Positions 26,647 through 36,069 of a stretch of 64,000 nt of DNA are shown here, piece after piece. The stretch lies in assembly GCF_014648775.1 (NCBI RefSeq), contig NZ_BMRT01000006.1:124001-188000 (forward strand), in the 5' to 3' direction. Below the pieces are notes generated by a model. It saw only the letters and a program-made list of their open reading frames with translations, ran no database searches and was not told where the DNA came from. The DNA is from Streptomyces abikoensis. GTDB taxonomy: Bacteria; Actinomycetota; Actinomycetes; Streptomycetales; Streptomycetaceae. Each line of letters begins with the position of its first letter. Position 1 is the stretch's first letter. The translations under genes were made by a program, and so were the position numbers.

Positions 26647-27219
26647 TTACTCCATGCCCGCGCGCTTGCGGTGGGCCTGCCACTCGGAGGCGAGGACCGC
26701 CCAGATCTGCTTGTCGTGGCGGGTGCCGTCGAAGGGCCAGGACTCGCGCCGCACGCCTTCGAGCGTCATGCCGAGCCGTACGGCCACCGCCGAGCTCCGG
26801 TCGTTGTCGGCCCGGCAGTGCCACTCGGCGCGGTGCAGCCCCCGGGTGGTGAAGGCCCAGTCCAGCAGGGCCCGGCACGCGTCGGTGATCAGGCCCAGCC
26901 CCTCGGCGGCCGGCTCCAGCCAGCAGCCGACCTCGCAGGAGCCCAGGGCCGCGTTGAAGTCCGTGAACATCACGCCGCCGACCAGCGTGCCGTCGAGCCA
27001 GATGCCGTAGAGACGGGCGCCGTCGGCGGCCTGCCGCTCGGCGTAGCGGCGCAGCGTGCCCCGCGCCCCCTCCAGGTCGTCGGTGACGAACGCCGCCCCC
27101 ACCCACGGCCGGATGTGCTCGCGGGCCCGGTCCATGTGGGCCGCGAACTCCTCGGCGTGCCATATCTCGAGCGGGCGGAGGGAGAGGAGAGCGTCGTCCC
27201 GCAGGGCAAGGGAGAACAT
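26647..27219 (-). CDS. GNAT N-acetyltransferase (RimJ/RimL type)
   Basis: Acetyl-CoA-dependent acetyltransferase of 190 residues. The layout is that of the RimJ/L subgroup: LSLRPLEIWHAEEFAAHMDRAREHIRPWV, then LVGGVMFTDFNAALGSCEVGCWLEPAAEGLGLITDAC (beta-4 and the acetyl-CoA pocket) and HRAEWHCRADNDRSSAVAVRLGM. Typical targets are N-terminal residues of ribosomal proteins or small amines; the substrate is unknown. The start is ATG 27219; the frame remains open upstream but that part overlaps the divergent tetR gene. The two are separated by 48 bp and may be co-regulated. Confidence 0.9.
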   Translation of the reverse strand: MFSLALRDDALLSLRPLEIWHAEEFAAHMDRAREHIRPWVGAAFVTDDLEGARGTLRRYAERQAADGARLYGIWLDGTLVGGVMFTDFNAALGSCEVGCWLEPAAEGLGLITDACRALLDWAFTTRGLHRAEWHCRADNDRSSAVAVRLGMTLEGVRRESWPFDGTRHDKQIWAVLASEWQAHRKRAGME

Positions 27220-27267
27220 GGTGACCCCATTCGCACAACAAGCGTTACGGATATGTACGGTGGCAGC

Positions 27268-27849
27268 ATGCCACGTACCAAGGGAGATCACGAAGCCCGG
27301 CGCCGCGAGGTCTCGGAGGCGGTCTGGCGGGTGCTGGCCGCGCACGGCTTCGGCGGGCTGACCCTGCGCGCCGTCGCCGCCGAGCTCGGCGCCACCACCG
27401 GTCTGCTCACCCACTACTTCCCCGCCAAGCGCGACCTGGTCGCCTACGCCCTCGACCTGCTCGCGGAGCGCACCGCCGCCCGCCCCCGGCGTGCGGCGGG
27501 CGAGGGCCTGTCCGCCGTGCGGGCCGCCCTGCTCGACATCCTTCCGCTGACGGCCGAGGCCGTCGCGAGCAACCGGATCTGGGTCTCGTCCTGGGACACC
27601 GCGCTCGCCGACCCCGCCCTGAGCGACGACTACGGCCGGAAGTACGCCCGCAGCCGCGAGAAGCTGAGCGATCTGGTCGCGGCGGCCCAGCGCCTCGGCG
27701 AGCTGCCTCCAGGGGACCCGGGGCGCGTCGCGGCCGGCGCCCAGTCCTTCGTGCTCGGCCTGGTGGTGCAGGCCCTCTTCAGCCCCGCGGCCTTCCCGCC
27801 CGAGCGGCAGGTCGAGCTCCTCGACGACTATCTGGCGGTGCTGGGCTGA
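27268..27849 (+). CDS. TetR-family regulator
   Basis: DNA-binding repressor of 193 residues. The helix-turn-helix is RREVSEAVWRVLAAHGFGGLTLRAVAAELGATTGLLTHYFPAKRDLVAYAL, a classic TetR N-terminus. The C-terminal ligand domain resembles the BetI/AcrR-like group, with RIWVSSWDTALADPALSDDY. The ATG at 27268 starts the domain; GTACGGT lies 7-13 bp upstream, so the mRNA may be leaderless. The divergent acetyltransferase is the likely target. It ends 91 bp before argC and is not part of that operon. Confidence 0.88.
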   Translation: MPRTKGDHEARRREVSEAVWRVLAAHGFGGLTLRAVAAELGATTGLLTHYFPAKRDLVAYALDLLAERTAARPRRAAGEGLSAVRAALLDILPLTAEAVASNRIWVSSWDTALADPALSDDYGRKYARSREKLSDLVAAAQRLGELPPGDPGRVAAGAQSFVLGLVVQALFSPAAFPPERQVELLDDYLAVLG

Positions 27850-27887
27850 CCCCGCCCGCGGGTGAGCCCCGCTGCCGCGCGACCCCA

Positions 27888-27920
27888 TTGCATAAAACTG
27901 CAGCTATCCGTATAGTCATG
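27888..27920 (+). promoter_or_regulatory. argC promoter overlapping two ARG boxes
   Basis: TTGCAT (27888-27893) and TATAGT (27911-27916) with exactly 17 bp between form a good promoter. The same bases form two ARG-box-like sites, TTGCATAAAACTGCAG (27888-27903) and TATCCGTATAGTCATG (27905-27920), so bound ArgR would block RNA polymerase directly. Arginine repression of the argCJBDR operon follows. Confidence 0.75.
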
Positions 27921-27940
27921 CCATCACCAAGGAGGCGTCG

Positions 27941-28972
27941 ATGGCGGCGATACACGCGGCAGTGGCCGGAGCGAGCGGATACGCGGGCGGCGAAGTGCTG
28001 CGCCTGCTGCTGGGCCACCCCGAGGTCCGCATCGGCGCGCTGACCGGGAACTCCAACGCCGGAGCGCGGCTCGGCGGCCTCCAGCCGCACCTGCCGCAGC
28101 TCGCGGACCGGGTGCTGCTGCCGACGGGGACCGAGGCCCTCGCCGGGCACGACGTCGTCTTCCTGGCCCTGCCCCACGGACAGTCCGCCGCCGTCGCCGC
28201 CGAGCTCGGCGAGGACGTCCTCGTCATCGACTGCGGCGCCGACTTCCGGCTGAAGGACGCGGCCGCGTGGGAGCGCTTCTACGGCTCGTCCCACGCGGGC
28301 ACCTGGCCCTACGGGCTGCCGGAACTGCCCGGCGCGCGGGACGCGCTGCGCGGCGCCAAGCGGATCGCCGTGCCGGGCTGCTACCCCACCGCCGTCTCCC
28401 TCGCGCTCTTCCCCGCGTACGCCGCCGGGCTGGCCGGGCCCGAGGCCGTGGTCGTCGCCGCGTCCGGCACCTCCGGCGCCGGCAAGGCCGCCAAGCCGCA
28501 CCTGCTGGGCAGCGAGGTCATGGGCGCCATGAGCCCGTACGGCGTCGGCGGCGGCCACCGGCACACCCCGGAGATGGTCCAGAACCTCTCCGCCGTCGCC
28601 GGCGAGCCCGTCACGGTGTCCTTCACCCCGACCCTCGCCCCCATGCCGCGCGGCATCCTCGCCACGTGCAGCGCCAAGGCCCGGCCGGGCGTCACGGCGG
28701 ACGCCGTGCGCGCCGCCTACGAGAAGGCCCTCGCCGGCGAGCCGTTCGCCCGGCTCCTGCCCGAGGGCCAGTGGCCCTCGACCGCGTCCGTCCTCGGCTC
28801 CAACACCGCCCTCGTGCAGGTGGCCCTCGACGAGGCGGCGGGCCGGATCGTCGCGATCAGCGCCATCGACAACCTCGCCAAGGGCACGGCCGGCGGCGCC
28901 GTGCAGAGCATGAACATCGCCCTCGGACTGCCCGAGGAGCTGGGCCTGCCCGCCACCGGAGTGGCGCCATGA
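27941..28972 (+). CDS. argC: N-acetyl-gamma-glutamyl-phosphate reductase
   Basis: NADPH-dependent reduction of N-acetylglutamyl-5-phosphate to the semialdehyde, step 3 of arginine synthesis. The 343-residue protein has GASGYAGGEVLRLL at the N-terminal NADP site, the catalytic Cys in VPGCYPTAV near residue 147, and the ASGTSGAGKAAK and HRHTPEM blocks. Length is normal. The ATG at 27941 follows AAGGAGG. It heads the operon behind the ARG-box promoter. The stop overlaps the start of a 45-codon ORF (ATGA), which in turn overlaps argJ. Confidence 0.97.
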   Translation: MAAIHAAVAGASGYAGGEVLRLLLGHPEVRIGALTGNSNAGARLGGLQPHLPQLADRVLLPTGTEALAGHDVVFLALPHGQSAAVAAELGEDVLVIDCGADFRLKDAAAWERFYGSSHAGTWPYGLPELPGARDALRGAKRIAVPGCYPTAVSLALFPAYAAGLAGPEAVVVAASGTSGAGKAAKPHLLGSEVMGAMSPYGVGGGHRHTPEMVQNLSAVAGEPVTVSFTPTLAPMPRGILATCSAKARPGVTADAVRAAYEKALAGEPFARLLPEGQWPSTASVLGSNTALVQVALDEAAGRIVAISAIDNLAKGTAGGAVQSMNIALGLPEELGLPATGVAP

Positions 28973-29106
28973 CCCTCCGGCGCGCGGTCGCCACCGCGCT
29001 CGCCCGGCTCGCACCCTGCGAGCGCCCCCGGTCCGGCCGCCGCCGGACCGGCACCCAGGACCAGACGACGACGGCAGCCATCACGGCCATCAAGGAGAAG
29101 CAGTGA
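28969..29106 (+). CDS. Small coupled ORF between argC and argJ
   Basis: A 45-codon ORF I do not recognise. Its ATG overlaps the argC stop (ATGA) and its TGA overlaps the argJ GTG (GTGA), so ribosomes could pass from argC through it to argJ. The product begins MTLRRAVATALARLAP, has an Arg-rich middle and a Thr/Lys-rich end; no domain or membrane helix is evident. Only two of 45 third positions are A or T, far above first and second positions, which is what real coding DNA shows here. The AAGGAG inside its last codons is also argJ's ribosome site. It may be a true peptide, or coupling filler. Confidence 0.5.
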   Translation: MTLRRAVATALARLAPCERPRSGRRRTGTQDQTTTAAITAIKEKQ

Positions 29107-30254
29107 GCGTCACAGCGGCGAAGGGATTCACGGCGGCGGGCATCGCCGCCGGGATCAAGGACAGCGGACAGCCCGACCTGGCCCTCGTGGTCAACCAGGG
29201 CCCCCGCCTGGCCGCAGCGGGCGTCTTCACCGCCAACCGCGTCAAGGCCGCCCCCGTCCTCTGGTCCCAGCAGGTCCTCAAGGGCGGTCAGGTCTCCGCC
29301 GTCGTCCTCAACTCCGGCGGCGCCAACGCCTGCACCGGGCCGGAGGGCTTCCAGGACACCCACGCCACCGCGGAGAAGGCCGCCCAGGCGCTCGGGCACA
29401 GCGCCGCCGAGATCGCCATCGCCTCCACCGGCCTGATCGGCGTCCGGCTCCCGATGGACGCGCTGCTGTCCGGCATCGACAAGGCCACCGCCGAACTCTC
29501 CGCACACGGCGGCGAGAAGGCCGCCATCGCCATCAAGACCACGGACACCGTCCACAAGACGGCCGTGGCCGAGGGCGACGGCTGGACCGTCGGCGGCATG
29601 GCCAAGGGCGCGGGCATGCTCGCCCCCGGCCTCGCCACCATGCTCGTCGTCCTCACCACCGACGCCGACGTCGACGCCGCCGGCCTCGACACCGCGCTGC
29701 GCTCCGCCACCCGGACCACCTTCGACCGCGTCGACTCCGACGGCTGCATGTCCACCAACGACACCGTGCTGCTGCTGGCCTCCGGAGCCTCGGGCGTCAC
29801 GCCCGAGCAGGACGCCTTCGCCGAGGCCGTGCGGGCCGTCTGCGACGACCTCGCCCGGCAGCTCATCGGCGACGCCGAGGGCGCCAGCAAGGACATCCGC
29901 ATCGAGGTGATCAACGCGGCCACGGAGGACGACGCCGTCGAGGTCGGCCGGTCCATCGCCCGCAACAACCTCCTCAAGTGCGCCCTCCACGGCGAGGACC
30001 CCAACTGGGGCCGGGTGCTCTCCGCCATCGGCACCACCTCCGCCGCCTTCGACCCCGACAAGCTCAACGTCGCCATCAACGACGTCTGGGTCTGCCGCAA
30101 CGGCTCCGTCGGCGACGACCGCGACCTCGTCGACATGCGGTACCGGGAGGTCCGCATCACCGCCGACCTGTCCGCCGGCTCCGAGACCGCGATCATCTGG
30201 GCCAACGACCTCACCGCCGACTACGTCCACGAGAACAGCGCGTACTCCTCATGA
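29103..30254 (+). CDS. argJ: Bifunctional ornithine acetyltransferase/N-acetylglutamate synthase
   Basis: Transfers the acetyl group from acetylornithine to glutamate, making the arginine route cyclic; some members also use acetyl-CoA. The 383-residue precursor splits itself in two at the conserved Ala-Thr in KGAGMLAPGLATMLVVL, where the exposed Thr is the nucleophile. The start SVTAAKGFTAAGIAAGIK and the C-terminal end WANDLTADYVHENSAYSS (conserved) match full-length family members. The GTG at 29103 is preceded by AAGGAG inside the small ORF. The stop overlaps argB (ATGA). Confidence 0.97.
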   Translation: MSVTAAKGFTAAGIAAGIKDSGQPDLALVVNQGPRLAAAGVFTANRVKAAPVLWSQQVLKGGQVSAVVLNSGGANACTGPEGFQDTHATAEKAAQALGHSAAEIAIASTGLIGVRLPMDALLSGIDKATAELSAHGGEKAAIAIKTTDTVHKTAVAEGDGWTVGGMAKGAGMLAPGLATMLVVLTTDADVDAAGLDTALRSATRTTFDRVDSDGCMSTNDTVLLLASGASGVTPEQDAFAEAVRAVCDDLARQLIGDAEGASKDIRIEVINAATEDDAVEVGRSIARNNLLKCALHGEDPNWGRVLSAIGTTSAAFDPDKLNVAINDVWVCRNGSVGDDRDLVDMRYREVRITADLSAGSETAIIWANDLTADYVHENSAYSS

Positions 30255-31255
30255 CCACGGACAGCGGCACCACGGCCGCCACCACGACCACCGTCACCCC
30301 GGCCGTCGTCGCCCCGGCCACCGGCGACGCGCCCGCGACGGACGCCGCCGGCGCGGGCGGCACCCGCCGGCACACCGCCCTGCCCAAGGCCCGCACCCTC
30401 GTCGAGGCCCTGCCCTGGCTGACGCGCCATCACGGCAAAACCGTCGTCGTGAAGTTCGGCGGCAACGCCATGGTCGACGACGAGCTCAAGGCCGCCTTCG
30501 CCCAGGACGTCGTCTTCCTGCGGCACGCCGGCCTCAAGCCCGTCGTCGTCCACGGCGGCGGACCGCAGATCAGCGCCCAGCTCGACCGGATGGGCATCAC
30601 CTCGGAGTTCAAGGCCGGGCTGCGGGTCACCACCCCCGAGGCCATGGACGTCGTCCGGATGGTCCTCGCCGGGCAGGTGCAGCGCGAACTCGTCGGCCTG
30701 CTCAACCAGCACGGCCCGCTGGCCGTCGGCCTCACCGGCGAGGACGCCCACCTGATGACCGCCACCAAGCACTACGCCGACATCGACGGCGAGCGCGTGG
30801 ACCTCGGGCGGGTCGGCGAGATCACCGCGATCGACCCGGGCGCCGTCCAGGCCCTGCTCGACGACGGCCGCATCCCCGTCGTCTCCTCGATCGCCCGCAG
30901 CGCCGACGACGGTCACGTCTACAACGTCAACGCCGACACCGCCGCCGCCGCGCTCGCCGTGGCGCTCGGTGCCGAGACGCTGATGGTCCTCACCGACGTC
31001 GAGGGCCTCTACGAGGACTGGCCGCACAGCGACGAGGTCATCAGCCGGCTCACCGCGAGCGAGCTGGAGCGGCTGCTGCCCGAGCTGGCCAGCGGCATGG
31101 TGCCCAAGATGGAGGGCTGCCTGTACGCCGTCCGCAACGGCGTCACCACCGCGCGGGTGATAGACGGCCGCGTCCAGCACTCGATCCTGCTGGAGATCTT
31201 CACGGACGAGGGCATCGGCACCATGGTCGTGCCGGACCCGGAGGGGGAGTCATGA
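30251..31255 (+). CDS. argB: Acetylglutamate kinase
   Basis: Phosphorylates N-acetylglutamate, the usual feedback point for arginine. Amino-acid-kinase fold: VVVKFGGNAMVDD, VVVHGGGPQISAQL, YNVNADTAAAALA and VLTDVEGLY are intact. The protein is 334 residues, longer than the usual ~300, because residues 1-40 are an Ala/Thr/Val-rich leader (TTAATTTTVTPAVVAP) that other ArgB proteins lack. The ATG at 30251 overlaps the argJ stop and no other start lies between it and the kinase domain, so the extension seems translated. An N-terminal helix is used for hexamer formation in arginine-sensitive ArgB; whether this tail does so is unknown. Confidence 0.96.
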   Translation: MTTDSGTTAATTTTVTPAVVAPATGDAPATDAAGAGGTRRHTALPKARTLVEALPWLTRHHGKTVVVKFGGNAMVDDELKAAFAQDVVFLRHAGLKPVVVHGGGPQISAQLDRMGITSEFKAGLRVTTPEAMDVVRMVLAGQVQRELVGLLNQHGPLAVGLTGEDAHLMTATKHYADIDGERVDLGRVGEITAIDPGAVQALLDDGRIPVVSSIARSADDGHVYNVNADTAAAALAVALGAETLMVLTDVEGLYEDWPHSDEVISRLTASELERLLPELASGMVPKMEGCLYAVRNGVTTARVIDGRVQHSILLEIFTDEGIGTMVVPDPEGES

Positions 31256-32460
31256 CGACCAACGCGGACCTCACCCGGCGCTGGCAGGGCGCCCTGATGG
31301 ACAACTACGGCACGCCCGCGCTCCCGCTCGTGCGCGGCGAGGGCCCGTACGTCTGGGACGCCGACGGCAAGCGCTATCTGGACTTCGTCGGCGGCATCGC
31401 CGTCAACGCCCTCGGCCACGCCCACCCGGCCGTCGTCCGGGCCGTCTCGGACCAGATCGCCACCCTCGGCCACGTCTCCAACCTGTTCACCGCCGAGCCG
31501 ACCGTCCAGCTCGCCGAGCGGCTGCTCGAACTCGCGGGCCGCCCCGGACGGGTCTACTTCGCCAACTCCGGCGCGGAGGCCGTCGAGGCCGCGTTCAAGA
31601 TCGGGCGGCGGACGGGCCGTCCGCACATGGTGGCCGCCCGGGGCGGCTTCCACGGCCGCACCATGGGCGCCCTCGCCCTCACCGGCCAGCCCGCCAAGCA
31701 GGAACCGTTCCTTCCGCTGCCGGGCGACGTCACCCACGTTCCGTACGGGGACGTGGAGGCGCTCCGCGCGGCCGTCACCACCGACACCGCGATGGTCGTC
31801 CTGGAGCCCGTCCAGGGTGAGAACGGCGTCGTCGTGCCCCCGGCGGACTATCTGGCCGCCGCCCGGGAGATCACCAGCGCGGCCGGGGCCCTGCTGGTCC
31901 TGGACGAGATCCAGACAGGTATCGGCCGCACCGGACACTGGTTCGAGCACCAGGCGCAGGGCGTCGAGCCGGACGTCGTCACCCTCGCCAAGGGCCTCGG
32001 CGGCGGGCTGCCCATCGGGGCGACCCTGGCCTTCGGTCCCGCCGCCGAGCTGCTGACGCCTGGTCAGCACGGCTCCACCTTCGGCGGCAACCCCGTCGCC
32101 TGCGCCGCCGCGCTCGCCGTCCTGGAGACCCTGGAGAGCGACGGGATCCTCGGCCGGGTCAAGCGCGTGGGGGCCCTGCTGAGTGACGGGATCGCCGCGC
32201 TCGGCCACCCGCTCGTCGACCACGTCCGTGGGACCGGCCTGCTGCTGGGTATTGTCCTTGGCGAGCCCCTCGCACCGAAGGTGCGGCAGGCGGCCCAGGA
32301 AGCCGGCCTGCTGGTGAACGCGGTCGCACCCGACGTGGTGCGGCTGGCCCCTCCGCTGATCATCACCGAGGATGATGCGGAGACGTTCCTCCGGACGCTG
32401 CCCGGCGTCCTGGACGCCGTCGCCGACGGGGCCCACGGGGAACGACGATCCGGAGACTGA
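31252..32460 (+). CDS. argD: Acetylornithine aminotransferase
   Basis: PLP-dependent class III aminotransferase (402 residues) making N-acetylornithine from the semialdehyde; may also act on succinyl-diaminopimelate. Visible: YLDFVGGIAVNALGHAHP, FANSGAEAVEAAFKIGR (PLP phosphate site), VLDEIQTGIGRTG and the PLP lysine in TLAKGLGGGLPIG. Length is normal. The ATG at 31252 overlaps the argB stop (ATGA). It is followed 8 bp later by argR. Confidence 0.97.
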   Translation: MTTNADLTRRWQGALMDNYGTPALPLVRGEGPYVWDADGKRYLDFVGGIAVNALGHAHPAVVRAVSDQIATLGHVSNLFTAEPTVQLAERLLELAGRPGRVYFANSGAEAVEAAFKIGRRTGRPHMVAARGGFHGRTMGALALTGQPAKQEPFLPLPGDVTHVPYGDVEALRAAVTTDTAMVVLEPVQGENGVVVPPADYLAAAREITSAAGALLVLDEIQTGIGRTGHWFEHQAQGVEPDVVTLAKGLGGGLPIGATLAFGPAAELLTPGQHGSTFGGNPVACAAALAVLETLESDGILGRVKRVGALLSDGIAALGHPLVDHVRGTGLLLGIVLGEPLAPKVRQAAQEAGLLVNAVAPDVVRLAPPLIITEDDAETFLRTLPGVLDAVADGAHGERRSGD

Positions 32461-32468
32461 CGAAGAAG

Positions 32469-33011
32469 ATGACCGAGGCGCAGGAGACCGAGCCGGCCCA
32501 CGGCGGACAGGCCGTGCCGCAGACCCGCACCGCACGCCACCGCCGCATCGTGGACATCCTCAGCCGGCAGGCCGTCCGTTCCCAGAGCCAGCTCGCCAAG
32601 CTGCTCGCCGACGACGGGCTCTCCGTCACCCAGGCGACGCTCTCCCGCGACCTCGACGAGCTCGGCGCCGTCAAGATCCGCAACACCGGCGGTGAGCTGA
32701 TCTACGCGGTGCCGGGCGAGGGCGGCGACCGCACCCCGCGCGCCCCCCTCGGGGAATCCGCCTCGGAGGCCCGGATGGGCCGGCTCGCCGGCGAGCTGCT
32801 GATCTCGGCCGAGGCCTCGGCCAACCTGGTCGTCCTGCGGACGCCGCCCGGCGCCGCCCAGTTCTTCGCCTCGGCGATCGACCAGGCGGGCGTCCACGAG
32901 ATCATCGGCACCATCGCCGGTGACGACACCGTCCTGCTGATCAGCCGCGACCCGAGCGGCGGCCAGGCACTGGCGGACCACCTGCTGAGGCTGGCACAGA
33001 AGGAACGCTGA
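32469..33011 (+). CDS. argR: Arginine repressor
   Basis: Arginine-responsive repressor (180 residues) that binds ARG boxes as a hexamer. The N-terminal winged helix is TARHRRIVDILSRQAVRSQSQLAKLLADDGLSVTQATLSRDLDELGAVKIR. The C-terminal oligomerisation and arginine-binding domain has the GTIAGDDTVLLISRD signature. Length is slightly above the usual 150-170, due to a flexible N-terminus and a Pro/Gly-rich linker. Its targets in the window are the ARG boxes upstream of argC and of argG. It is the last gene of argCJBDR; a dispersed repeat follows. Confidence 0.97.
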   Translation: MTEAQETEPAHGGQAVPQTRTARHRRIVDILSRQAVRSQSQLAKLLADDGLSVTQATLSRDLDELGAVKIRNTGGELIYAVPGEGGDRTPRAPLGESASEARMGRLAGELLISAEASANLVVLRTPPGAAQFFASAIDQAGVHEIIGTIAGDDTVLLISRDPSGGQALADHLLRLAQKER

Positions 33012-33025
33012 CGCTCCGCTGAGGG

Positions 33026-33104
33026 TGCGCCCCGTAAGGGGCGCGGGCAGTGCCAATATGCGGCTTCCGCCGCGTGGGCGCGCTCAGCCCCCACCGGCCC
33101 GCAG
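33026..33104 (+). repeat. Dispersed intergenic repeat, long variant (copy D)
   Basis: GTGCGCCCCGTAAGGGGCGC, then AATATGCGGCTTCCGCCGCG, then GCGCGCTCAGCCCCCACCGG. It starts 15 bp after the argR stop and probably ends the operon transcript. Confidence 0.8.
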
Positions 33105-33233
33105 CGTGATACCACGCTCAAACTCCCCCCGTCGAGAGACGGACCCGAACTCCCGGGAAACCGCACGGCGGTAGACGCCGTGACGGCATCCTGCGCCGGA
33201 GGAACGTCCTCTCGACGAAGGGAGCGCGCCGAA

Positions 33234-35246
<2,013 letters not shown>

Positions 35247-35293
35247 GTGTCGTGTCCCTCCGGGCTTTTCTTCCCGGTGGGGCGTGCAGGAAG

Positions 35294-35322
35294 AAAATAT
35301 CCTGTTCCGCGCCGTGATCCAA
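35294..35322 (-). promoter_or_regulatory. tRNA-Pro promoter
   Basis: On the minus strand TTGGAT (35317-35322) and TATTTT (35294-35299) are separated by 17 bp, with the tRNA starting about 48 bp downstream. Confidence 0.7.
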
Positions 35323-35342
35323 ATCCGGGGTCCGGAGGGGGT

Positions 35343-35885
35343 TCAGCTGCGGCGCTTGAAGGTGTCGGTGGGGATGTCGATCCGGCGTCCGTCCGGCAGG
35401 TCCAGGGTGATGGAGTCGCCGTACTTGTACACCTCGCGACGGGCGTAGTCGTCGTCCCGGGGCAGGGTGAGCAACGTGCACTCTCCCAGGAACGGGTCGA
35501 TGATCAGGTAGACGGGGACACCGAAGCGGGCGTACTGACGGACCTTGATCGCGTAGTCGTTCTTGTCGTTCCTCGACGACACGACCTCGATCGCGGCCAG
35601 GAGGTCCTCGTGCGTAAACCTCTCCGTGGCCCCGTCCTCGACGATCGATAGGTCCGGGCAGCGCTTGGGCTCCCCAGGGAACTCGAACTCCACGTCGGAG
35701 AACACGCGATCCTTGCGGATGCCGGCCGCTACGGCGGCGTCGCGGACGTCGAAGATGGTCAGGCTCTGGACGCTGCTCTGCGGCGTCATGATGATGCGGT
35801 CCCCCACTGCTTCGATCTTGAAGCCGTCCAGCACCGCCGCGATACGTTCGATGGCTTCCTGCAGGGAATCGCTCTGCGCGGTCAT
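35343..35885 (-). CDS. Uma2-family (DUF820) putative endonuclease
   Basis: A 180-residue protein of the Uma2/DUF820 family with a restriction-endonuclease-like fold. The PD-(D/E)xK core is visible: PDLSIV, then LLAAIEVVSSRNDKNDYAIKVRQYARFGVPVYLIIDP, which supplies Asp, Glu and Lys/Asp residues of the site. Family members are abundant in actinomycetes and cyanobacteria, often many per genome, and their role is not established. Start: ATG 35885, or TTG 35891 six bases earlier, each near GGGGAGG. Base use is slightly less biased than in neighbours, as often seen in this mobile family. Confidence 0.85.
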   Translation of the reverse strand: MTAQSDSLQEAIERIAAVLDGFKIEAVGDRIIMTPQSSVQSLTIFDVRDAAVAAGIRKDRVFSDVEFEFPGEPKRCPDLSIVEDGATERFTHEDLLAAIEVVSSRNDKNDYAIKVRQYARFGVPVYLIIDPFLGECTLLTLPRDDDYARREVYKYGDSITLDLPDGRRIDIPTDTFKRRS

Positions 35886-35980
35886 GGTCAAAACAGCCTC
35901 CCCTACTCGGGTCGATCGATAGTCGCATCGTAGAACGCGTCCGAACGCGACGAAGCCCGAACGTTCACCCCTGCGAGCTA

Positions 35981-36034
35981 TTGACGAAACATGCGGTGCA
36001 CTGCATAGTTATACCCATCAGCGCATGAATGCGC
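35981..36034 (+). promoter_or_regulatory. argG promoter with ARG boxes
   Basis: TTGACG (35981-35986) and CATAGT (36004-36009), 17 bp apart, form a good promoter. The -10 lies in CTGCATAGTTATACCCAT (36001-36018), an ARG-box-like site, and a perfect palindrome GCGCATGAATGCGC follows at 36021-36034 at the expected transcription start. The likely regulator is ArgR. Confidence 0.7.
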
Positions 36035-36069
36035 AGCGCACAGCGCACCGCACCGTAAGGAGAACCCCC

